Below are positions 42,731 to 50,697 of a DNA stretch of 64,000 nt, in pieces (position 1 is the stretch's first letter; each line of letters opens with the position of its first letter). The notes under the pieces are model-generated. The model was not told where the DNA came from. It did not search any database and worked only from the letters and a program-made list of their open reading frames with translations. Origin of the DNA: Clostridium porci (lineage in GTDB: Bacteria > Bacillota > Clostridia > Lachnospirales > Lachnospiraceae); assembly GCF_009696375.1 (NCBI RefSeq), contig NZ_VUMD01000011.1, positions 81,914 through 145,913 on the forward strand, read 5' to 3'. Position numbers and translations under genes: made by a program.

Positions 42731-44767
42731 ATGAAGAAATATGGGATGGTATTCATGCTGTGTTTGATTTTAACTTTTTTCTGCCCTCTTATGGTTTGCG
42801 CGGAAGAATTTACCAGTGAAAAAAACGGATTGGACGTCATGTTTGTCATGGACTACAGCGGTTCCATGAAAACCAATGATTCCAAAGATATTGCAAGAGG
42901 AATGGTAAAGGCCTTTGTAGACACGGTTCACAGTGCGGATATCCGTGTGGGGTTCGTGGCCTACAACGATCGGATTCTTACCTCTACATCCCCGCTTACG
43001 ATACAGACAGCAGAGGAAAGAACGGCCTTAAAGGCTTTGATGGATCAAGAAGGATATTCAGGAAATACAGATATTGGATTGGGATTATCCTATGGCCTTG
43101 AGTTATTAGGAGATCCGTCAGGAAGGAAGCAGGTCATTGTCCTGATTTCTGACGGCGAATCCGATTTGAGAGGATCGAATACAGGACGCACCACAGAAAT
43201 TTCCCAGGCGGATATGAAGACAGCTGCCAGAAGGTGCGCAAAGACGGGGACGAAGATATATACCGTAGCTTTTGGAAGCTATGATGGAAATACGGAAGCC
43301 TTAAAAGAAATTTCGGAGAATACATCAGCACATATGTATACAGCCGAAACACCGGACAGGCTGATTGAAATACTATATGGTATTTTCAGCACCAACATGG
43401 ACTACAGCATTCAAGAGCTTACGGATAGTGTGTTTGCGCCAGGAATCCAGAATATCCGGGTAGGGTTGGAAGAAAATTATCTGGATGAGATGGATGTGCT
43501 GCTGATCTCGCCAAGAAAAATCGGCAATGTGAAGATTCTCTACGGCGGACAGGCGATCGAGACAATCAATCTTGGGAACTATGCGGTAGGGAAGATCACA
43601 GAGATCGATAATAAAATCAGAGAACTGACTGTTCAGGCGGAAACGCTGGAAAACCAGGAGCTTCAGCTTTATTTGGTTAGCTATCGGTCCCTTACTCCTG
43701 TGCTGGAAGTCAGCCCTTCTTTATATAAGAACGAGCCGCTCTGTTATGAATTATATTTTCGGGATAAAAACGGCAATGAAGTGACAGATCCGGACTTTTA
43801 TCAGAACTTTACATATCAGTTTTCTTTAATCAGCCAACAAGAGAAAAACGCATCGCAGGAAAGCGGTTCAGAAGCTTTGCTGGATACGGCATTTTCAGAG
43901 GGACGCATCCGGGGACAAAAACTTATGGAGCGCTCTGGAACCTACTTCTTTCAGGCATATTTGGAGGATAGTATGGGAAACAGCGCTTTTGAGCCGATTC
44001 CGGTGAGGGTGGAAAACCGCCTGCCGGAAGGAACATTGCCGGAGCCTGGAACGCTTACAGTAATTACAGGAGAGCGGTCATATCCACTGGATGAGCATTT
44101 CAGAGATCCGGATGGAGATGACTTGTCCTATTCATTAGAATACGGCTCCGGAAAATGTCTGGAAGCGGAGCTTTCAAACAGTGTCCTGACCATTCGTCCG
44201 CTGAAAGCAGGAACACAGACCCTATCGCTGCAAGTTTCAGATGGTGAAAGCGTCAGTGACTATGAATATGAAATAGAAATCACGCCTCTTTGGAAAGCCT
44301 ACTGGTGGGTACTTGTTCTTTTTGCAGGGATCGTAGCGGGAGGCATCATCTGGAAATTGACACACAGACCAAAGCCGGAGTTAGAGCAGCTGACTGTGGA
44401 AACGAAAAAAAACCATTTCTGCGGAAGGCTGGACGCCTATTTTACAGCACAGCCTGAGAAAGAGGGAGAGATACCGCCATTATCCTTTCAGCTTCATAAA
44501 ATCAGGGAAAATAGACTGGTAATAGGAATGCTTTTAGAAGAATACCCAGAAGCAGTCAGCGCCTTAGAACTGAATGAAATATATCTGGTGGCGGATGCGG
44601 ACAGACGGATGGTGCTGTATCATACATCCAAAAGTTCTGTTATGCTTGGGAATTCCATCGCATGTAAACAGATACAGTACAGCGTAAGTTTTGGAGATGT
44701 TATTTATATCACGTCTTTGGATGGAAGCTATGAACTGGAAATCCATTATATTGCGGTGATCCAATAA
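42731..44767 (+). CDS. Membrane-anchored vWA protein with cadherin-like domains
   Basis: A 678-residue protein: Sec signal peptide (residues 1-~24, LMVCA), a von Willebrand A domain (~33-220) with intact MIDAS motif DYSGS and LISDGESD, a beta-rich middle, and a dystroglycan/cadherin-like domain (~430-515, DEHFRDPDGDDLSYSLEYGS). One membrane helix (~520-540, WWVLVLFAGIVAGGIIW) precedes a ~130-residue cytoplasmic tail that ends in a degenerate FHA-like pattern (VMLGN ... FGDVIYI). The outside part could bind a metal-dependent ligand and the tail could talk to the FHA/PP2C proteins encoded downstream. That is inference. Confidence 0.8.
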   Translation: MKKYGMVFMLCLILTFFCPLMVCAEEFTSEKNGLDVMFVMDYSGSMKTNDSKDIARGMVKAFVDTVHSADIRVGFVAYNDRILTSTSPLTIQTAEERTALKALMDQEGYSGNTDIGLGLSYGLELLGDPSGRKQVIVLISDGESDLRGSNTGRTTEISQADMKTAARRCAKTGTKIYTVAFGSYDGNTEALKEISENTSAHMYTAETPDRLIEILYGIFSTNMDYSIQELTDSVFAPGIQNIRVGLEENYLDEMDVLLISPRKIGNVKILYGGQAIETINLGNYAVGKITEIDNKIRELTVQAETLENQELQLYLVSYRSLTPVLEVSPSLYKNEPLCYELYFRDKNGNEVTDPDFYQNFTYQFSLISQQEKNASQESGSEALLDTAFSEGRIRGQKLMERSGTYFFQAYLEDSMGNSAFEPIPVRVENRLPEGTLPEPGTLTVITGERSYPLDEHFRDPDGDDLSYSLEYGSGKCLEAELSNSVLTIRPLKAGTQTLSLQVSDGESVSDYEYEIEITPLWKAYWWVLVLFAGIVAGGIIWKLTHRPKPELEQLTVETKKNHFCGRLDAYFTAQPEKEGEIPPLSFQLHKIRENRLVIGMLLEEYPEAVSALELNEIYLVADADRRMVLYHTSKSSVMLGNSIACKQIQYSVSFGDVIYITSLDGSYELEIHYIAVIQ

Positions 44768-44798
44768 AGATGAAAGAAAGAGGAGGGAGTGGGAGCTC

Positions 44799-46976
44799 AT
44801 GGAGACAATCACACAAACCAACCGAACCCTGCTGTTTGCGGAAATTAACCCGGAACGGAACAATATCCTCACCCTGATTGGGGATGTAAGGGGAAAGAAC
44901 AGCCTGGATGATGACAAGATGAAAGAGATTAATCAGGAACTGCTTGTGTCCAGTTTTGAGGAGTTTCTTGAAAAATTATGCCCGGTTGTATATTCCTACT
45001 GCGACGCAAATACCGGGGAGATGAAGTACAGCCTTGTACGGCCGGAAAACATTCCGGACAACTGTATTACAGAAATTCCGCTGAATGAAAATAACGATCT
45101 GTTAAATATGCTGATTACCCTGCTGGAAGCTAAGAGCGCCCAGGGGGTTGCAAACGTGGATTTTACGTTCAGCAATGTTCTGGACATGATTTCCCCCAAA
45201 AAGATCATGGAGGATATCCGCCAGGTCCGCCGGGAAATCCAGTACACTTACGAAAAATATGTACAGCTGGATGATGAAGACCCGAAGAAGCTGGATTTTG
45301 GAGATAGGCTGAATGAGCAGTTTGAGCAGGCCAGCCACAATTATAATCATGTACTTGCCATGCTCCCTCTTGCGATTGAGGATGCAAAAACACGTCTGCT
45401 TCTGGGAGATAGGGAAACGAAACAGGGAGGGCAGGAATTTAAGGCCGGACTTCTTAGCATGGGAGAAGATGGGGAACTGAAGATCCTGGAGATGAAACAG
45501 GAGGAAAACACCCAGCTTGCAGTGGTGGATGATCGAATTAATACTGGCCTGATTGAAGCGTTCCGGGAGGATTATGATGCTTTAAACGATATGCCGTCGG
45601 ATTACGTGCGAGATTTGGTGGTTCGCACGTTCTGCCCCTTAGGTTCTACAATGGAGAGCCGGGTTGACCGGGAGGCCGAGGTGCGCAATTATAATCAGTA
45701 TCTTGAATTTTATAAAAAGAGCAAGGACGATTTTGTAAAGGCTGTAAAGCCGCTGATTGAGAAAATCCTGGGTGTAAAGATTTTCTTTGACCAATATCAG
45801 GTAAAAGAGAAAGGGATGCAGCCCAAGCTTTTGATTACTAACATCTCCCTGGATATGATGGTAAAGGCCAGCAACCTGCCCAGGCTTTTAACTTACTTAA
45901 ATACTACCAATGATAAAAATGAGTTTGAAAATACCGTATGGTTTGCCATTGTGCCGGATGTGGAGTTAAACCAGAGCGGCGGCGGAAAACTGCAGCGGGT
46001 CCGCTTTGCCGGGAATCAGAGACAGGAGAAAGGCGGAACTAATACCATGGAGAACCTGTCGCTTCTGATGAACGCTATCCAGCCTTACCGGATTACCACG
46101 TTTTTCAGCTTCCAGACAGGGGAAGAGACAACCTTCAACTATATTGCCACAGAGGGAATCGGCATATTCAAAGAAAAATGCACGCCCCTGATGAAAAAGG
46201 AATACAGTGAGTTCGTGGTTCCCTGCATTCCCAATGCAACCATCATCCCGAAAGACAAGTCGGGATTAATTCTGGACAAGAAGATGGTCATGGATGAAGA
46301 AGGGAATGTTTCCCTCTCCAGCGAAAAAGAGGACATCATGAAGATGTGGCTGGAGGGTATTTACGTGGGGGCAGCCTATGAAGCGGCTGGAATCACGGCT
46401 GCATGGCAGTGCCCGGAATACTTAAAGGAACGGTTCAACAATATTAGTAAGGAGTATCCAGGCGTGAGGTTTGACGTGGAGGCGGATGACAATGCGCTTC
46501 TGGCTGCTACCAGCATGACCAAGGAGATATCCGGCTTTACCAATGCCATTAAGAATTCGATAAACCATACTGGATTTGGTTTTGTATTCTCCTCTGATAA
46601 TGCCCAGCACAAGGGAAAAGAGATCAAGAATATTACCGTGTATAAGGCAAGGAACCTGTTAAGCAACGGAACTGAATTTGAGCCTATTTACAAGACTTTA
46701 GTAGTTACCTATATCGAGCGGATGCTACGCTTCTACAGCGGTGATTTTAAGCAGGATAAAATACTGAAATTTTTCAGTAGCAATCCAAACAGCCAGAAGA
46801 GCCGTTGGGACGCGGATCGCCAGCATATCAATTCCATCCTGCAGGATGGGGACGAGTTGGATTATACGATTGATGAAAAGTATGGAATTTGCAATGTCAT
46901 GGTGACTTTTGCCAACACCACCAGAAATCTGAAAGTCCAGCTGACCAGAAAGGCAGGGGAAAAAACAGGAGCTTGA
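44799..46976 (+). CDS. Putative contractile sheath protein, single chain (TssB/TssC-like)
   Basis: A 725-residue cytoplasmic protein. The C-terminal part (residues ~450-725) resembles sheath large subunits: YVGAAYEAAGITAAWQCPEY, TYIERMLRFYSGDF and a final strand GICNVMVTFANTTRNLKVQL like the TssC/gp18 handshake. The N-terminal ~300 residues are helical and could include the small-subunit part, so one chain may replace TssB plus TssC. Genes for two micro-proteins and two tube proteins follow directly, the normal sheath-tube order. Identity rests on weak similarity plus position. The ribosome binding site AGGAGGGAG is strong. Confidence 0.65.
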   Translation: METITQTNRTLLFAEINPERNNILTLIGDVRGKNSLDDDKMKEINQELLVSSFEEFLEKLCPVVYSYCDANTGEMKYSLVRPENIPDNCITEIPLNENNDLLNMLITLLEAKSAQGVANVDFTFSNVLDMISPKKIMEDIRQVRREIQYTYEKYVQLDDEDPKKLDFGDRLNEQFEQASHNYNHVLAMLPLAIEDAKTRLLLGDRETKQGGQEFKAGLLSMGEDGELKILEMKQEENTQLAVVDDRINTGLIEAFREDYDALNDMPSDYVRDLVVRTFCPLGSTMESRVDREAEVRNYNQYLEFYKKSKDDFVKAVKPLIEKILGVKIFFDQYQVKEKGMQPKLLITNISLDMMVKASNLPRLLTYLNTTNDKNEFENTVWFAIVPDVELNQSGGGKLQRVRFAGNQRQEKGGTNTMENLSLLMNAIQPYRITTFFSFQTGEETTFNYIATEGIGIFKEKCTPLMKKEYSEFVVPCIPNATIIPKDKSGLILDKKMVMDEEGNVSLSSEKEDIMKMWLEGIYVGAAYEAAGITAAWQCPEYLKERFNNISKEYPGVRFDVEADDNALLAATSMTKEISGFTNAIKNSINHTGFGFVFSSDNAQHKGKEIKNITVYKARNLLSNGTEFEPIYKTLVVTYIERMLRFYSGDFKQDKILKFFSSNPNSQKSRWDADRQHINSILQDGDELDYTIDEKYGICNVMVTFANTTRNLKVQLTRKAGEKTGA

Positions 46977-46980
46977 AGCC

Positions 46981-47082
46981 ATGTATAGGTATCTGAAGCA
47001 GCTGGCTGATATTTCCTTTGCGGCAGCGCTTGTATCTGCGGTCTATAAAATAGGCGGAAAAAATAAAAAGGATGAACAGTAG
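46981..47082 (+). CDS. 33-residue membrane micro-protein 1
   Basis: The ATG starts four bases after the sheath stop. The product is MYRYLKQLADISFAAALVSA followed by VYKIGG and a charged tail KNKKDEQ: one short hydrophobic helix with a basic cytoplasmic end. The next ORF's ribosome binding site overlaps its stop. Too short for usual gene callers. Confidence 0.55.
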   Translation: MYRYLKQLADISFAAALVSAVYKIGGKNKKDEQ

Positions 47083-47094
47083 GAGGTGTAAGTG

Positions 47095-47187
47095 ATGTAT
47101 GAAACTGTAAAGATCATTGTAGAAGTGGCATTTTTTGTTTTAGCAGGATATTGTATTTTTAAAGCTATGAAAAAGAAAAAAAAATAA
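47095..47187 (+). CDS. 30-residue membrane micro-protein 2
   Basis: The ATG is preceded by AGGAGGTGTAAGTG. The product is MYETVKIIVEVAFFVLAGYC, then IFKAM and a run of Lys: a clean single membrane helix with a Lys-rich cytoplasmic tail. It sits 21 bases before the first tube gene. It may anchor the baseplate or sheath to the membrane, or act like a holin. Inference only. Confidence 0.6.
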   Translation: MYETVKIIVEVAFFVLAGYCIFKAMKKKKK

Positions 47188-47208
47188 ATAAGCAGGGAGG
47201 ACACCGAT

Positions 47209-47637
47209 ATGGGATTACGTTTAAAAATTGAAGGAAGCGAGTCGATTAAGCTGCCGGAAACCAGTATTGTAAAAGTGAATTTTGGGGCGGATATCCCCCA
47301 TGATTCCAATGCGCGTTCTACGGATCTGGGGTCGAGTATCCTGATTACCGGAAAAATATTGGCTGCTGTAGATGGAGAGGCTGCTGACGATACCAGTAAG
47401 ATTGCCAGGTGGTCTCTGGTGCCTGCGGAGAATTCGGACTGTTACCGTAACGTACAGATTGATGTAGTGAATGCCTCCCAGATTGTTCGCCAGATCACCA
47501 TTCCCCATGCCTTCGTGGTAGATTATGAGGAAGATTTTACAGACGAAACCGGTGCGGGAACGTTCAATCTGCTGATTAAGCAGAAAAAGGATAAGATGAC
47601 AAGCCTGAAGTTCGAAGGCGGATTCAGCGGCGAATAG
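47209..47637 (+). CDS. Tube (Hcp/gp19-like) protein 1
   Basis: A 142-residue all-beta protein (GLRLKIEGSESIKLPETSIV, IPHDSNARSTDLGSSI, AFVVDYEEDF, LLIKQKKDKM). Length, strand pattern and place after the sheath fit the Hcp/phage-tail-tube fold. Its paralogue follows 35 bases later. Strong AGGGAGGACA ribosome binding site, as expected for an abundant structural protein. Confidence 0.7.
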   Translation: MGLRLKIEGSESIKLPETSIVKVNFGADIPHDSNARSTDLGSSILITGKILAAVDGEAADDTSKIARWSLVPAENSDCYRNVQIDVVNASQIVRQITIPHAFVVDYEEDFTDETGAGTFNLLIKQKKDKMTSLKFEGGFSGE

Positions 47638-47672
47638 TATTATTTCATTGAAAAAGAAAGGCGGGAGACATT

Positions 47673-48101
47673 ATGGGATTTAAATTAAAAGTGGAAGGAC
47701 CTTCAACCATTGAACTGGGAACTACCATTATTACTGGCGTAAAGTTCCGAACCGATATTCCCCATGACAGCAATGCGCGCTCTACAGACATGGGAAGCAC
47801 AGTGACCATTACAGGAAAGATTTTAACCGCTGTGGATGGAGATCCTTTTGACAGCACCAGACAGCTCGGCTTGTGGGCATTGGTTCCGGCGGAAAAATCA
47901 GACTGTTACAGGAAAGTCAGCATAGAAGTGATTGCTGCCTCTCAGGTTGTTCGTAAGTATACATATCCAAATGCCTTTGTAGTTGATTATAAAGAGGACT
48001 ATGGAGATGTAGAGGGGGTTGGAACGTTTACTCTTATTATTAAGCAGAAGAAAGACAAGATGGCGCAGGTTGCGGTAGAAGGCGGATACAGCGTATCATA
48101 A
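47673..48101 (+). CDS. Tube (Hcp/gp19-like) protein 2
   Basis: Also 142 residues, sharing blocks with the first tube protein: IPHDSNARSTD, TGKIL, AVDG, LVPAE, SDCYR, AFVVDY, IKQKKDKM. More than half of all positions match by eye, so it arose by tandem duplication. One copy could form the shaft and the other a cap or adaptor ring, as in phage tails and extracellular injection systems with several tube proteins. A terminator follows. Confidence 0.7.
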   Translation: MGFKLKVEGPSTIELGTTIITGVKFRTDIPHDSNARSTDMGSTVTITGKILTAVDGDPFDSTRQLGLWALVPAEKSDCYRKVSIEVIAASQVVRKYTYPNAFVVDYKEDYGDVEGVGTFTLIIKQKKDKMAQVAVEGGYSVS

Positions 48102-48136
48102 GCAGGTCTCGGCAAGCAGCTTAAGCGGAGCATTGA

Positions 48137-48164
48137 GGGCTGCCTGTTTCCAGGCGGCCCTTTT
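48137..48164 (+). terminator. Internal terminator after the tube genes
   Basis: GGGCTGCCTG (48137-48146) pairs with CAGGCGGCCC (48151-48160) over TTTC, followed by four T. Partial termination here would give more sheath and tube than downstream products. Confidence 0.75.
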
Positions 48165-48194
48165 GTATAGGAAAAGAACATAGGCGGTACGGGG

Positions 48195-48668
48195 ATGAAA
48201 GATTATTACGCCATATTAGAGATACCAGAAAACGCGGATATACAGGAGATAAAAAGGGCATACCGAAGGCTGGCGAAAAGGTATCATCCAGATGTGGTCA
48301 GGGATGATGCCGTAAAGATGCAGCGGATGTATGACATTCAAGAGGCCTATGAATGCCTTGGGGATCTGGCAGAGAGGAAACGCTATGATGCAGCCAGAAA
48401 AAAGCGCACCTGGGCCAGTAAAGGGAGAGGAGATTCTCCTGGCAGGCAGAAAACTGCTGCTGGGAAAGAAGGAGAACAAGGAAAGGATGGGCTCTCCAAT
48501 CTGAGTCAGTTTGAACGTTTTTTCGGTTTCCAGCCAGGGAAAGGAATGGAAACCTATCAGAATAAAAAAGAGGGCGAGCGAAAAAAACAAGGCCCGATCT
48601 GCCCGGAGGAGATGTTTGCACAATTTTTTGGAGCTTCAAGTAGAAGAAAGGGAGGAGGCAGGGGATGA
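48195..48668 (+). CDS. J-domain (DnaJ-like) co-chaperone
   Basis: A 157-residue protein with an N-terminal J domain (DYYAILEIPENADIQEIKRA, then YHPD with His31-Pro32-Asp33) and a basic, low-complexity tail instead of the DnaJ Gly/Phe and zinc regions. J proteins stimulate Hsp70 ATPases; the likely partner is the Hsp70-like protein encoded at 52411. It overlaps the following FHA gene by four bases. Confidence 0.88.
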   Translation: MKDYYAILEIPENADIQEIKRAYRRLAKRYHPDVVRDDAVKMQRMYDIQEAYECLGDLAERKRYDAARKKRTWASKGRGDSPGRQKTAAGKEGEQGKDGLSNLSQFERFFGFQPGKGMETYQNKKEGERKKQGPICPEEMFAQFFGASSRRKGGGRG

Positions 48669-49237
48669 GAAAAAACCATCGGATAAACATAACAGCGGAT
48701 ATCGTGATCCTGTTGTGCAGCATTATCTTGTGTGGCGTGGCGCGTTTTAGTCCCTATCGTTCGGCCTGGCCTGCAGCAATTTTAGCTGTATTTGTTTTGT
48801 GTGCAGCCCTTGCCGCGGCCGACCTTATTTACCAGATGCGGCGGAAGAAAGCACAGGAAGATGTGCAGAGCTCAGAAGAACGTTTTGGAGCCAGAGAACA
48901 GGGAATTGGCCGGCTAATTCTGCTGGATGAACAGGATAAGCCGGTAAAATCCTGGGATATGGCAGGAAGGATTTCCATAGTGATTGGCCGGGCAGGAGGG
49001 GAAGAAGATGTGGATGTGGATTTGGAGGACTGTGCCTTCAGCGGATTTGTAGATTTTCAACATGCAGTCCTTAATTTCTGTCTGGAACAATGGTATGTGG
49101 AGGATTTAGGCTCCCAAAACGGCGTGAAGATCCGGAAAGCAGAGGACGGGGAATGCTACAGGGTAATAGGCCGCCCCTGCAGAGTAGAAGCGGGAGACAT
49201 CCTCTATATTGCAAATACAAGGCTTCTTCTGTCCTGA
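48665..49237 (+). CDS. Membrane FHA-domain protein
   Basis: A 190-residue protein: two membrane helices (residues ~10-28 and 35-55) and a cytoplasmic FHA domain (~100-190) with VIGRAGGEEDVDVDLED and YVEDLGSQNGVKI. The usual SRxH loop reads DFQHAVL, so the phospho-threonine-contacting serine is not conserved. FHA proteins tether signalling complexes; here it would hold partners at the membrane, like Fha/TagH in type VI systems. Confidence 0.85.
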   Translation: MRKNHRINITADIVILLCSIILCGVARFSPYRSAWPAAILAVFVLCAALAAADLIYQMRRKKAQEDVQSSEERFGAREQGIGRLILLDEQDKPVKSWDMAGRISIVIGRAGGEEDVDVDLEDCAFSGFVDFQHAVLNFCLEQWYVEDLGSQNGVKIRKAEDGECYRVIGRPCRVEAGDILYIANTRLLLS

Positions 49238-49295
49238 TGGGAAAAGGCAGAAAGACGCCTCAGATAAAAGCTATGGAGATAGGAGAACAAAACAG

Positions 49296-49793
49296 ATGAG
49301 TTTAGTGAGATGTCCCAACGGACATGTATATAATGCGAAACGTTATGGGAAGATATGCCCTTATTGCAGCATGAAGCTTCATGAGGAAACGGCAGCTGCA
49401 AAGCCAATGGGTTTTGAGCCTCCGGTGGAGCTTCTCCAGGAGGAGGTACGGCCGGTATGCGGCTGGCTGGTCTGCATTGAGGGGGCCAGGGTTGGAATGG
49501 ACTATAAAATATATAAGGGAAAAAATTTTGTGGGACGCGGGGACGATATGGACATCCAGATTCTGGGAGATAATGAAATCAACCGGAAGAACCATACCAT
49601 TATTGTGTATGATGAAAAAAAACTGAATACGATGATACTGCCGGGGGATTCCTCTGGACTTGCTTATCTAAACGACGAGCCGGTGTACGTTCCTACGGAA
49701 TTAAAGCCTTACGATACAATAAGCATGGGAAACAGCCGGTTTCTGTTTGTTTCACTGTGTGGGACGAACTTTTCCTGGAATGATGTGAAATAA
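49296..49793 (+). CDS. Zinc-ribbon plus FHA-domain protein
   Basis: A 165-residue soluble protein. The N-terminal treble-clef/ribbon ligands are Cys6 (RCPNGH), Cys21 and Cys24 (CPYC). A divergent FHA domain (~55-155) has FVGRGDDMDIQILGDNEINR, then KNHTIIVYDE. NRKNH stands at the SRxH position. The start at MSLVRC follows AGGAGAAC; the longer frame into the previous gene is rejected. Probably a soluble phospho-reader in the same circuit as the membrane FHA protein. Confidence 0.82.
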   Translation: MSLVRCPNGHVYNAKRYGKICPYCSMKLHEETAAAKPMGFEPPVELLQEEVRPVCGWLVCIEGARVGMDYKIYKGKNFVGRGDDMDIQILGDNEINRKNHTIIVYDEKKLNTMILPGDSSGLAYLNDEPVYVPTELKPYDTISMGNSRFLFVSLCGTNFSWNDVK

Positions 49794-49807
49794 GAAAGGA
49801 TCAAAGC

Positions 49808-50683
49808 ATGGGTATGACAGAGACAGGAATCATTGGCATGATTGCACTTGTTTGCCTGGCGGCAGCGGTGATAGTTCGGATTTGGGCTGCGTTTGCACAA
49901 AGGGAGAAAGTGAATGAGAGCGGCTGTAATCTGAAAGCCGGTGCTGGAATCGATCAGACAACGGGGAATAAGGAACTCCAGGCTGACAGGGCACAGGTAC
50001 AAAGAAGCCCCGCCGGTGCGTTGGCTGTGATTGCGGACGGAATCGGGAAAAAGAATACAGGACAGATATGCGCACAGATAGCAGTGGACACGGTGATGGA
50101 CAGGTATGAGCCGTATTCCTCTCTGAACCAGCCAGATTATTTTTTCCGCACGGCTTTTTATGAGGCAAATCGGAGGATTCAGATGACTCTGGGGGAACAT
50201 AAGGGAGGCGCAAGTCTTGGAGCAGCTTTTGTCAATGAAACACATCTCTATTACGCACTTGCTGGAAATATACGGATCGCACTGCTTAGAGGAGGGGAGT
50301 TACTCCCCTTGAGCAAGGGACATACGCTGGACATCCTGGCTAAGGAGGCCTGGAAGGATGGGAAAATCTCCCGTCAGGAGGCGGTATGGAGTATGGAAGA
50401 AAACCGGCTGTGGAATTATGTGGGGATGGACGGTTTCCATGAGATTGAAACTGAGGCCCAGCCGATCCTGACAAAACCCGGAGACGTCGTATTCCTGGCA
50501 ACCTGTGGTATCTTTGAAGAATTGTCCTGGAGGGAGCTGGAGGATATTTTGGCGGAGCCGGGAAGCCTTCAGGAAAAGGCAGGAGAAGTGGTTTGGGCGG
50601 CGGAACAAAAGGAAGGCTCTCAAAAGGAAAATGGAAGCGTAATCTTATTGCGGGTTCCAAGCAGTGACGGAGCATTTAGTTAG
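49808..50683 (+). CDS. Membrane PP2C-like protein, catalytic motifs partly lost
   Basis: A 291-residue protein with an N-terminal membrane helix (8-30) and a PP2C-type domain. Motif 2 is VIADGIGKKN (Asp77 kept), followed by GASLGAAFV and YYALAGNIRIALLRGGEL. The block normally LLCSDGL reads LATCGIFEEL, and the last DN motif reads NGSVILL, so two metal-binding aspartates are missing. It may be a pseudophosphatase or a very weak phosphatase that senses rather than removes phosphate. Confidence 0.8.
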   Translation: MGMTETGIIGMIALVCLAAAVIVRIWAAFAQREKVNESGCNLKAGAGIDQTTGNKELQADRAQVQRSPAGALAVIADGIGKKNTGQICAQIAVDTVMDRYEPYSSLNQPDYFFRTAFYEANRRIQMTLGEHKGGASLGAAFVNETHLYYALAGNIRIALLRGGELLPLSKGHTLDILAKEAWKDGKISRQEAVWSMEENRLWNYVGMDGFHEIETEAQPILTKPGDVVFLATCGIFEELSWRELEDILAEPGSLQEKAGEVVWAAEQKEGSQKENGSVILLRVPSSDGAFS

Positions 50684-50697
50684 CATGGAGGAATGGC

